From Spelaeicoccus albus (GTDB taxonomy: Bacteria > Actinomycetota > Actinomycetes > Actinomycetales > Brevibacteriaceae): a stretch of 64,000 nt of DNA. The first letter of the stretch is position 1. Each line of letters opens with the position of its first letter. Positions 34,871 through 42,159 of the stretch are shown piece by piece. The notes under the pieces are model-generated. The model did not search any database and was not told the origin of the DNA. It saw only the letters and a list, made by a program, of their open reading frames with translations. The DNA lies in the NCBI RefSeq assembly GCF_013409065.1, contig NZ_JACBZP010000001.1, forward strand, positions 496,001 through 560,000, read 5' to 3'. The position numbers were made by a program, and so were the translations under genes.

Positions 34871-36571
34871 TCAATCGAAGATGACCGCGCGGCCTTGGCG
34901 CTTCAAATCCTCAAGTCCTTCTCGCATGGTTTTCAGCTGCTCCGGCGAGTGGCCGGTCCAGTTTTGCAGTTCGCCGACAATCTTGACGGGCCGGCGAGTG
35001 CGGTACGACCGAGTCGGGTTGCCGGGGAACTTTTTGTCCGTGACGTTCGGATCGTCTTCGACTGTGCCAAGCGGTTCCACGATGTAAATCCGGCCCCGCC
35101 CGTCGCCTACGGCAAGTTCGGCGCCCCAAGTTGCGGCATCCAGGGTGGCCGTCACGTACACGTTGTTCGCCGTTCGGCCCTCTTCAAAATTCGAAGCGTG
35201 CCCGGGTACCAATAGGTCGCCCACGGCAAGGTCGGCTTTGGTCCCGTGCAGCAGCACGCCCAACTCGTAGATCTCGAACGGTTTCGGCTCGCGCATGCGT
35301 CTCCCGATAGATTCGACCCCGGAACCGCCGCAGACACCGGTCTCCGGGAGCGTGAGTTCCACATGCGCGGCAGCATCGTGGTCGCCGTCGATTTCCGCGG
35401 CTATCGACCTGACTTGTTCAAAGCCCGTCATGGCCAGGAACGATGTCGCCCGTCCATAGCTCTTCATCCCTGCCATGTAGAACCCGGGCTCGGGCTGGGC
35501 GAGTTCGCGGGCGCCGTGCGGGTAGACGGTTCCACAGGAGTGCACGTTCGGATCGATCAATGGCGCCAGCTGTCGCGGCGCTTGCAAGATCGGATCCAAG
35601 TCCAGCCGGACTTCGGTCAGCATGGAAAGGTCCGGACGGAACCCGGTCACCGCCACAATCTCGTTGACACCCTCGACGGTTTGGCCGTCGAACGACTCTA
35701 ACCGCAGTTTGCCGTCCGGGCCCTCGGCCACGCCCTGGGTGCGGAACCCCGTCAGTGTTCGTACTCGGGACGACTCGACGGCCGCATGGGCGCGTTCACC
35801 CAGGGCGCCCCGCGCGGCCAGTTGGTCGTTCTCGCCGCCACCAAATGCGTTCGACGTACTAGGCCGGCGCACTAGCCACGTCACGGTGGTCTCTGGATCG
35901 TCTTCGGCAAGCTGAGCAAGTGCGACGAGGACCGTCTTCGCCGACGCCCCCGTCCCGGCAACGGCAACGTGTTTGCCGGCGTACCGGGCGCGAATCGTGG
36001 GGTCGGCCAGGTCTGGAACGCGATACGTGATCCGCCTCGCGTGGAGCGACTCGCGCGCCGCGGGCAGTCCATCGGCGCCAAGCGGGTTCGGCGAATCCCA
36101 GGTGCCGGACACGTCGATCACTGCTCGAGCGGCTATGCGGTCCACACCCGCTCCGGTAGCAACATGGACCGTGAATGGTTCGCTTTCGCGCCCGGCATCG
36201 ACCACCAAATCTCGGCCTTGCCTGGCAACACCCGTCACCCGGGCGCCATAGCGGACGTGGTCACCCAGCACGTCGGCCAGCGGTTGCAGATAGTGGGACA
36301 CCCACTCCGCTCCGGTCGGATAGCCGTCGGGGTCCGGGGCCGTCCAGCCGGTCGGCGCGAGTAGTTTCTCCGCTTCCGGGTCGATGAGCTGTGACCACGG
36401 CGAGAACAATCGAATATGACCCCACTGGCGAACGCCGGTGCCGGCCGTGGGCCCGGCTTCGACCACCAGAGGTTCCAGTCCGCGATTGATCAAGTTCGCC
36501 GCGGCCGCCAAGCCGATGGGGCCGGCGCCGATCACGACGACCGGGAGTGCTTGCCCGGCGGATTCAGACAT
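34871..36571 (-). CDS. Fusion: ArsO-like flavoprotein monooxygenase + rifampin ADP-ribosyltransferase (Arr)
   Basis: A 566-residue fusion. Residues 1 to about 414 are a flavin-dependent monooxygenase of the ArsO type: FAD motif GAGPIG (15-20), NADPH motif VAGTGASAKTV and a C-terminal LPETGVC (408-414). After a 15-residue linker, residues 430-566 are a full-length Arr domain: LLHGTKADLAVGDLL, SNFEEGRTANNVY, WGAELA, VEDDPNVTDKKFPGNPT, NWTGHSPEQL. The three Arr active-site residues are present with Arr spacing: His442, Tyr472, Asp507. The ATG overlaps the acr3 stop by 8 bp. Met426 is preceded by GGGAG and could start a free Arr of 141 residues. Arr inactivates rifamycins by NAD-dependent ADP-ribosylation. 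Confidence 0.88.
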   Translation of the reverse strand: MSESAGQALPVVVIGAGPIGLAAAANLINRGLEPLVVEAGPTAGTGVRQWGHIRLFSPWSQLIDPEAEKLLAPTGWTAPDPDGYPTGAEWVSHYLQPLADVLGDHVRYGARVTGVARQGRDLVVDAGRESEPFTVHVATGAGVDRIAARAVIDVSGTWDSPNPLGADGLPAARESLHARRITYRVPDLADPTIRARYAGKHVAVAGTGASAKTVLVALAQLAEDDPETTVTWLVRRPSTSNAFGGGENDQLAARGALGERAHAAVESSRVRTLTGFRTQGVAEGPDGKLRLESFDGQTVEGVNEIVAVTGFRPDLSMLTEVRLDLDPILQAPRQLAPLIDPNVHSCGTVYPHGARELAQPEPGFYMAGMKSYGRATSFLAMTGFEQVRSIAAEIDGDHDAAAHVELTLPETGVCGGSGVESIGRRMREPKPFEIYELGVLLHGTKADLAVGDLLVPGHASNFEEGRTANNVYVTATLDAATWGAELAVGDGRGRIYIVEPLGTVEDDPNVTDKKFPGNPTRSYRTRRPVKIVGELQNWTGHSPEQLKTMREGLEDLKRQGRAVIFD

Positions 36572-37670
36572 GTTGTTTCTCCTTCGCGTCTGTCGGAAAG
36601 AAGCGGCGTCCGGCCCAGAGTGCAACGTAGACGAGCGCGACCAGCACCGGGACCTCGATCAGGGGGCCGACGACGCCGGCGAGTGCCTGGCCCGAGGTGA
36701 TGCCGAACGTGCCGATGGCCACCGCAATGGCGAGTTCGAAATTGTTGCCTGCCGCGGTGAACGCCAGCGTGGCAGTCTTTGCGTATCCGAGTCGCAGCCG
36801 GTGGCCGAGCACCATGCCGATCGTAAAAGTGAGAGCGAAATACGCGAGCAACGGCACGGCGATGCGCGCGACGTCCAGCGGATTGCTGATGATGGCGTCA
36901 CCTTGCAGCGCGAACAGCAGCACGATCGTGAAGAGCAGGCCATAGAGCGCCCACGGGCCGAGCCTTGGCAGGAACTTCGATTCGTACCAGTCGCGACCTT
37001 TCGCGCGTTCGCCGATCTGCCTCGTCACGAACCCGGCGATCAGTGGGATTCCGAGAAAGACGAGAACGCTCGTGGTGATGGCGATGATCGAGAAGTTGGC
37101 GCTCGTCGTCGGCAAGCCGAGCCAGCCCGGCAGCGTCTGGAGGTAGAACCAGCCCAGAGCGGCGAACGCAAGGACTTGGAAGACCGAGTTGATTGCCACG
37201 AGCACCGCTGCGGCTTCGCGATCGCCACAGGCTAGGTCGTTCCAGATGAGGACCATCGCGATGCACCGGGCCAAGCCGACGATGACCAGACCCGTCCGAT
37301 ATTCGGGCAGGTCCGGAAGCAACAGCCACGCCAGGGCGAACATCAGTGCCGGCCCCACCAGCCAGTTCATCACCAGGGAGGCCACCAAAAGTTTGCGGTC
37401 GCCGCCGATACGAGAGGTTTCGCTGTAACGAACCTTTGCCAGCACCGGGTACATCATGACCAGCAGTCCGATCGCGATCGGAACCGATACCGAGCCGATC
37501 GTGAACGAGTCGAGTCCATCGGTGAATCCCGGCCATGCCCGGCCGATGAGCAGACCGGCAGCCATTGCCGTCACAATCCAGACCGGCAGGTACCGGTCGA
37601 GCCGCGACAAATGGCCGATCACCGCTTCCGCGGCGCCGTTCGGCGCTGCTGTTTCGTCTTGCTGTGGCAT
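36564..37670 (-). CDS. acr3: Arsenite efflux permease Acr3
   Basis: A 368-residue ten-helix BASS-superfamily permease that exports arsenite, As(III). Family hallmarks: SVSVPIAIGLLVMMYPVLAK, the essential Cys136 in GLARCIAMVLIWNDLA, and AAGNNFELAIAVAIGTFG with the conserved Asn/Glu. Divergent from arsR across an 89-bp gap with a palindromic operator. It is followed by the ArsO-Arr fusion, whose start lies inside its 3' end. No arsenate reductase (arsC) is adjacent. Confidence 0.93.
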   Translation of the reverse strand: MPQQDETAAPNGAAEAVIGHLSRLDRYLPVWIVTAMAAGLLIGRAWPGFTDGLDSFTIGSVSVPIAIGLLVMMYPVLAKVRYSETSRIGGDRKLLVASLVMNWLVGPALMFALAWLLLPDLPEYRTGLVIVGLARCIAMVLIWNDLACGDREAAAVLVAINSVFQVLAFAALGWFYLQTLPGWLGLPTTSANFSIIAITTSVLVFLGIPLIAGFVTRQIGERAKGRDWYESKFLPRLGPWALYGLLFTIVLLFALQGDAIISNPLDVARIAVPLLAYFALTFTIGMVLGHRLRLGYAKTATLAFTAAGNNFELAIAVAIGTFGITSGQALAGVVGPLIEVPVLVALVYVALWAGRRFFPTDAKEKQHV

Positions 37671-37731
37671 GACACCTTCCGGAACGTATCGATCATCGTC
37701 TATGCATCAACAGTGCTCGACACATCGACGA

Positions 37732-37750
37732 CTGTCAATACGTATGACAG
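37732..37750. promoter_or_regulatory. Probable ArsR operator between acr3 and arsR
   Basis: CTGTCA (37732-37737) and TGACAG (37745-37750) form a 6-bp inverted repeat with a 7-bp centre, 10 bp before the arsR start in the divergent promoter region. Position and symmetry suit a SmtB/ArsR dimer controlling both transcripts. Confidence 0.6.
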
Positions 37751-37759
37751 AATGAGGAC

Positions 37760-38140
37760 ATGACCGCCACATCGCCCGCCACACGCAACGAGATCGGCGT
37801 TTGCTGCTCGCGTGTCACCGCCGGGGCGCTCGACATCGCCGCGGCGGAACGCCTGGCGCACGTCTTCAAGGCATTGAGCGACCCGACCCGGGTGCGTCTG
37901 CTATCGCTCATCTCGGCAGCACCCACCGGCGAAGCCTGCATTTGCGATCTCACGGCACCTGTCGCGCTGTCCCAGCCGACAGTCTCGCACCACATGAAAC
38001 TGCTGACGGACGCCGGGCTCGTCACGCGCGAGCAGCGCGGGAAATGGGCTTATTATCGAATTGTCGACGCCGCCCTGAGCGCCGTGAGTAATACTCTCGA
38101 CCCCAGCAAGGCACCGTTTCGAGAACCCACGGACCCCTGA
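37760..38140 (+). CDS. arsR: ArsR-family arsenite-responsive repressor
   Basis: A 126-residue SmtB/ArsR winged-helix repressor: AHVFKALSDPTRVRLLSLIS, LSQPTVSHHMKLLTDAGLV (recognition helix) and GKWAYYRIV (wing). Candidate As(III) thiols are Cys15-Cys16 near the N-terminus and Cys60/Cys62 in ACICDL. The N-terminal Cys pair plus a Cys near the start of the DNA-binding region resembles corynebacterial ArsR1 rather than the E. coli type. Release by arsenite would induce acr3, the ArsO-Arr fusion and possibly the two-component genes. Confidence 0.9.
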   Translation: MTATSPATRNEIGVCCSRVTAGALDIAAAERLAHVFKALSDPTRVRLLSLISAAPTGEACICDLTAPVALSQPTVSHHMKLLTDAGLVTREQRGKWAYYRIVDAALSAVSNTLDPSKAPFREPTDP

Positions 38141-38168
38141 CAACACGACGTCCTGACATCCGTCGGCG

Positions 38169-39185
38169 TCACGGCAGGACGAGGATCCGCCCGTACACTG
38201 CTCCGTTTTGCAAATCCTCGTGAGCCCGAGCAGCATCGGCCAAGTGATAGGTCGCGCCGACTCGTGCCGGCAACCGGCCGGCCGCGAGCATCCGGTTGAT
38301 GGCTTTTGCGGCATCGGCGAGGTCGGATATCGACGCATTGCTGATGGCGAAGCCCCGCAAGCTCGCGTCCTTGGTATAGAGATCGCCGATCGGAACGACC
38401 GGGTCGGCGCCCTGCAGACCCGACATCGCTATCACGCGCCCGCCCATCGCCAGCAGCGGCACCGTGGACCGTAAGTCGTTGCGGCCGCTCGTGTCCCACC
38501 AAACGTCCACCCCTCGGGGCGCCGTCGCTCGAACCCGGTCCGAGAAATCCGCCCGCTCGTAATCGATTGTCGCGTCGGCACCGCACGCGGCGCACCACTC
38601 CTCATCGCGCGGAGCGCAGGTGGCAACGACGCGAGCTCCCCGGGCGGCGGCCATTTGCACGACGGCACTGCCAACGGCGCCGCCTGCGTGATGCACGACG
38701 ATCGTCTCCCCCGCCCGAAGACCCGCTTCACGGGACAGGCCGACATGAGCAGTTGCCGCCGCGTGCAGGATCACTGCAGCCGTCGCGGGTTCGACGCCTT
38801 CGGGCAGCCGATACGCCCGATCGACCGGAACTATCGAATACTCGGCAAACGCCCCTTGACGACCGTCGTGCCCGAGACTGTTGCACCACACGCGGTCCCC
38901 GATTCGCACGTGTGCAGCTCCGGGGCCCGCTGCGGCAACAGTGCCGACCAGATCGCGGCCTATCACGAAGGGGAACGGCGTGCTCGTTTGATAGGCGCCC
39001 GACCGGACGAACAGATCCACGTGGTTGACTTCGCTGGCTTCCATCTTCACCAGCAAATCCGTGGGCCCCGGCGTCGGAACGGGGAGCCTGCCGACCTCGA
39101 TCGCATCGGCGGGGCCGTTCCCCTCGATGAATGCCGCCCGCATCGTGTCCGGGATACTTTTCATGTCCTGATCGATTGTGCTCAC
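38169..39185 (-). CDS. Quinone oxidoreductase-like MDR protein (NADPH:quinone reductase)
   Basis: A 338-residue medium-chain reductase without zinc ligands. It has the substrate-domain motif EVNHVDLFVRSGAY, cofactor-binding HHAGGAVGSAVVQMAAARGA and a C-terminal YHLADAARAHEDLQNG typical of QOR/zeta-crystallin enzymes, which reduce quinones with NADPH. The start is GTG 39185 (VSTIDQD); ATG 39164 seven codons later is an alternative. Its stop is 28 bp from the arsR stop (convergent). Confidence 0.82.
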   Translation of the reverse strand: MSTIDQDMKSIPDTMRAAFIEGNGPADAIEVGRLPVPTPGPTDLLVKMEASEVNHVDLFVRSGAYQTSTPFPFVIGRDLVGTVAAAGPGAAHVRIGDRVWCNSLGHDGRQGAFAEYSIVPVDRAYRLPEGVEPATAAVILHAAATAHVGLSREAGLRAGETIVVHHAGGAVGSAVVQMAAARGARVVATCAPRDEEWCAACGADATIDYERADFSDRVRATAPRGVDVWWDTSGRNDLRSTVPLLAMGGRVIAMSGLQGADPVVPIGDLYTKDASLRGFAISNASISDLADAAKAINRMLAAGRLPARVGATYHLADAARAHEDLQNGAVYGRILVLP

Positions 39186-39225
39186 GCACCACTCTTTATC
39201 ACGGTCGTTGCCCGATCGACGGGTT

Positions 39226-39669
39226 TCATTCGCCCGGGCCGGGGTCATCGGACGCGGACGCCGGAAGTCCCGCCAGCCGCTCGATGACCGCCAGGCCCGC
39301 CGCCGTGCCTGGCCAGTTCCGTCGTAACGGTTCGCCGCCGGCGTCCCGAATCAATGCCCGCAGACCCCACGCAAGTACCAGGACATCGTCCGCGTAGCCC
39401 AGCAATGGGATGAAGTCGGGAACCAAATCGATCGGCAAGGCGAGATACGCAAGTATCAACGCCAGCTTGATCCGCGCGCGGACGGGCACCCGTCGGTCGA
39501 CGACGAGGCGGCGGATGACGCGAATGAGGTCCGGGAGCAGGCGTAGCGCGTCCCGCATGGTGACGGTGCCGGGGTTATGGCGGGCGTAACTCCACAGCGC
39601 CAGGAGGAACACTGCGTAAAGGAGCACGCTCCCGCAGAGGACGCTGACGAGGAGCCCTGGCCAATTCAT
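39226..39669 (-). CDS. DUF1232 (YkvA-like) membrane protein
   Basis: A 147-residue protein with an N-terminal membrane helix (LLVSVLCGSVLLYAVFLLAL) and a DUF1232 core, LALILAYLALPIDLVPDFIP followed by LLGYADDVLVLAWGLR, the family signature. The function is unknown. The ATG 39669 lies 4 bp from the stop of the ChrB-like gene, and the quinone reductase follows 40 bp later, so chrB-DUF1232-QOR may be one operon. Confidence 0.85.
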   Translation of the reverse strand: MNWPGLLVSVLCGSVLLYAVFLLALWSYARHNPGTVTMRDALRLLPDLIRVIRRLVVDRRVPVRARIKLALILAYLALPIDLVPDFIPLLGYADDVLVLAWGLRALIRDAGGEPLRRNWPGTAAGLAVIERLAGLPASASDDPGPGE

Positions 39670-39673
39670 GGGT

Positions 39674-40240
39674 TCAGTCCCCTGCGGCGCGTGCGGCGCT
39701 CGGGCGACCGCTCCCGGCGTGCAGGCCGGCGTACACGCTGTCGGCATAGTCGTCGAAATGGCGACCGCAACGGTGAAAATGGATCTCGGCGTCTGCGGCT
39801 TCAGGCAGTTCCAACGCGTCGCGCTTTTTCAGGTCGTGATACCAACGCCGTAACCTGTCGAGGCTTTGTTCTTTCTCCTCGAGCTCGGCAAGGGTGAACT
39901 TGCCATTGCGCGTTCCCTTGTCGAGTCCGGCCTCGAATTTCGAACAATCGCGCTCGAATTCCGCCCACTCGTCAATCCGCAACGACCGAAACGCCTCGTC
40001 AAGCGTCTCGCTCCCGGGGGACGTCGCACCGTTCGCCGACACGACGAGAACATCTCCGGCCCCTCGTCGGGCCAGGTCGTCCACCCGCTGAATGGCGTCG
40101 ACGAAATACGGAGTGTCGGGCACCGTCCATACGCCTTGCGACAACGGCGCCGCGCCAATTTTGCGTAGCTGGCGCCAGACCGCCACCCGGTCGCGGGAGG
40201 CGACACCCGCCAGCCGAACGATCATCACCAACCAGTCCAC
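39674..40240 (-). CDS. Chromate resistance protein ChrB-like (N-terminal domain type)
   Basis: A 188-residue protein matching the ChrB N-terminal domain: RDRVAVWRQLRKIGAAPL, QGVWTVPDTPYF and a later helical region RLRRWYHDLKKRDAL. ChrB proteins accompany the chromate exporter ChrA and are thought to regulate chromate resistance, but no chrA is in this window. First gene of a possible three-gene unit. An AT-rich inverted repeat sits 31 bp upstream of its start. Confidence 0.75.
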   Translation of the reverse strand: MDWLVMIVRLAGVASRDRVAVWRQLRKIGAAPLSQGVWTVPDTPYFVDAIQRVDDLARRGAGDVLVVSANGATSPGSETLDEAFRSLRIDEWAEFERDCSKFEAGLDKGTRNGKFTLAELEEKEQSLDRLRRWYHDLKKRDALELPEAADAEIHFHRCGRHFDDYADSVYAGLHAGSGRPSAARAAGD

Positions 40241-40270
40241 GAATCCAGTTTATCGCTGCAACGCCTCAAG

Positions 40271-40288
40271 ATGTAATAACTACTACAT
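40271..40288. promoter_or_regulatory. Inverted repeat upstream of the ChrB-like gene
   Basis: ATGTA (40271-40275) and TACAT (40284-40288) with an 8-bp AT-rich centre, in a locally AT-rich stretch 31-48 bp before the start. It is a candidate operator or promoter core. The remainder of the 170-bp gap to 40410 shows nothing else recognisable. Confidence 0.45.
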
Positions 40289-40410
40289 TTTTGACTGTGC
40301 CGGCCGCCGGCTCATCGATCGACGAATATTCTCTCGGGTTCGGCTACTCGGCTTCCTCCGGCCCTCACTCGAGTAAACTGGTAGGCGAGTCCGCTTAAGA
40401 GGGGCACGTC

Positions 40411-40962
40411 ATGACGGTATTGGAAGCCGGGTTCTTCGATCGGAAACGATCTGTGCCGCTACCTGCCGGACGGCCCAAATTTCCGAACTGGACGGCCTTA
40501 TTGGCGATCGGCCCCGTCATAGTGACCGGTGGCGAATACCCGTTCATCGAGAATGCGCATGCCGACGGATACACGTTCCCGCTCGAAGCACGGCGTCCGG
40601 CCCTTTTCGACGGCGCGCTTGTCGACCGGTGGCTCGACAGCGAGGAAGGGGCGGCGTGCTCGGCGCTCCGCCATGCGTGGGGGTCGAGGCTGTCGCCGGA
40701 ATGTAAATTTCAGGCACGCGCCATGCTCGAGCACTGGAACGATTGCGATTGTATGGAAATCTACGGTCGTCATCGCCTGGGGCGCGCCAAAGCGTCCCGC
40801 CCGACTCTTGCGTATGAGCCGGTGGATTGCGGTGAATGGGCGGTCGCGTGCTGCCGCGACTGCCTCCGCCCGTTCTTGTGGTATTTTCCCACAATTGACG
40901 AAACCCCTTCGAAATCGTGGCCGTTTTTCGATATGCGGTGGGAGCCCGCATCGTCGAAATAA
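40411..40962 (+). CDS. Unknown Cys/Trp-rich protein
   Basis: A 183-residue soluble protein that I do not recognise. Ribosome-binding site AGAGGGG lies 10 bp before ATG 40411. The C-terminal half has a Cys cluster: CDCMEIY near residue 113 and CGEWAVACCRDCLRPF near 140-155, which could form a zinc or Fe-S site; it also has many aromatic residues (WPFFDMRW at the end). No signal peptide or membrane segment is seen. It stands alone between the divergent chrB unit and ectD, on the ectD strand but 197 bp before it. Confidence 0.6.
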   Translation: MTVLEAGFFDRKRSVPLPAGRPKFPNWTALLAIGPVIVTGGEYPFIENAHADGYTFPLEARRPALFDGALVDRWLDSEEGAACSALRHAWGSRLSPECKFQARAMLEHWNDCDCMEIYGRHRLGRAKASRPTLAYEPVDCGEWAVACCRDCLRPFLWYFPTIDETPSKSWPFFDMRWEPASSK

Positions 40963-40998
40963 GCTCGGCCTCGGCGCCTCCGGCGACGCACTGCCGAG

Positions 40999-41026
40999 TT
41001 GACTGTAGAAATACATCGGGTAGGAG
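40999..41026 (+). promoter_or_regulatory. Candidate ectD promoter
   Basis: TTGACT (40999-41004), a 16-bp spacer, then TAGGAG (41021-41026), about 130 bp before the ectD start. The -10 match is weak. The rest of the 196-bp gap shows no other structure that I recognise. Confidence 0.3.
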
Positions 41027-41158
41027 TTGAAGAGTCGGGGCTGCGATCGACGAATCGCAAGCCACCGCCTGTCGGGCCCATCTCAACCCCCGCGGGGCGC
41101 CATTGTCGGGTGCCCACGCAGGTGCTGGGCCATCGCAATAATCACGAGGAGGATAAAA

Positions 41159-42061
41159 GTGACTGAGACTGTTACCCAAATCGAGGATGCATACCCCACC
41201 CGGTCGGTCGACCGGCCGAATGTGATCGACCGTCCCGATCCGACGGTTTGGGGAAGCGGCCGCGAAGGTCCGCTTGATTCGGCCACGGTGCGGCATTACA
41301 ACGACAACGGCTACCTCACGATCGACCAATTGGTGACGCCAGCCGAGCTTCAGGAAATGAAAGACGAGCTCGAGCGGCTGTCGGAAGATCCCGTCGTCCG
41401 CGCCGACGAGCGCACGATTGTCGAGCCGGCTTCGCAGGGCGTTCGGTCGATCTTCGAAATTCACAACACCAGCGAGGTATTCAAGAAGATCGCCCACGAT
41501 CCGCGAGTAGTGAACCGAGCCCGTCAACTGCTCGGGTCGGATGTGTACATCCACCAGAGCCGCGTGAACTTCAAGCCGGGATTCGAAGGCAAGGAGTTCT
41601 CCTGGCACTCGGATTTCGAGACGTGGCATGCCGAAGACGGGATGCCTCGCACGCGTGCCGTCAGCATTTCCATTTCACTCACGCGGAACTATTCGTTCAA
41701 CGGTCCGCTGATGATCATGCCGGGGTCGCACACGAAGTTCGTTCAGTGCGTCGGCAAGACGCCCGAGGACAATTACAAGCAGTCGCTGCAGATGCAGGGG
41801 CCGGGAACCCCGGACAAGAAGACGCTTGAAGGTTTTGCCGACAAGTACGGCATCGATGTGCTCGAGGGCGAAGCCGGCGGGGCGATCATGTTCGACTCGA
41901 ACTGCATGCACGCGTCGAACAGCAACATCACGCCGTTCGCCCGCTCGAACGTGTTCATCGTGTACAACAGCGTGGAGAACGCCTGCGGCGAACCGTTCGC
42001 CGCGCCGAAGGCCCGTCCGGAATTCGCCGGATCGCGGGACTTCACCCCGGCCGGCCAGTAG
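41159..42061 (+). CDS. ectD: Ectoine hydroxylase EctD
   Basis: A 300-residue Fe(II)/2-oxoglutarate dioxygenase that converts ectoine to 5-hydroxyectoine, a compatible solute protective against salt and heat. The EctD signature is FSWHSDFETWHAEDGMPRTR, with iron ligands His150 and Asp152; the third ligand is His251 in CMHASNSN, and Arg262 is placed to bind 2-oxoglutarate. Length matches characterised EctD proteins. The start is GTG 41159, preceded by GAGGAGGA. ectABC are not nearby, so ectoine must come from elsewhere in the genome or from uptake. A palindromic element follows the stop. Confidence 0.95.
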   Translation: MTETVTQIEDAYPTRSVDRPNVIDRPDPTVWGSGREGPLDSATVRHYNDNGYLTIDQLVTPAELQEMKDELERLSEDPVVRADERTIVEPASQGVRSIFEIHNTSEVFKKIAHDPRVVNRARQLLGSDVYIHQSRVNFKPGFEGKEFSWHSDFETWHAEDGMPRTRAVSISISLTRNYSFNGPLMIMPGSHTKFVQCVGKTPEDNYKQSLQMQGPGTPDKKTLEGFADKYGIDVLEGEAGGAIMFDSNCMHASNSNITPFARSNVFIVYNSVENACGEPFAAPKARPEFAGSRDFTPAGQ

Positions 42062-42076
42062 CCGGCGCCCTTCCCA

Positions 42077-42136
42077 CCGAGAGTGGAGTTGTTGTTGCAT
42101 TTCGTATCGGAAAAGCGACAACAGCTCCACTCTCGG
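42077..42136. repeat. Palindromic intergenic element C
   Basis: Arms of 22 bp (42077-42098, beginning CCGAGAGTGGAG, and 42115-42136, ending CTCCACTCTCGG) pair with two mismatches, both G-U compatible in RNA. The loop itself contains a TTTC/GGAAA mini-stem. Located 15 bp after the ectD stop and 24 bp before the aldo/keto reductase start; probably a terminator-like hairpin. Confidence 0.75.
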
Positions 42137-42159
42137 CCGGAGGCTTGTAGATTGAAGAC

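Noticed and set aside
34871-36571. Assembly error as the cause of the ArsO-Arr fusion
   Set aside because: The junction is in frame with a normal linker, codon use is the same on both sides, and both domains are complete. It cannot be excluded fully without reads, but nothing in the sequence suggests it.
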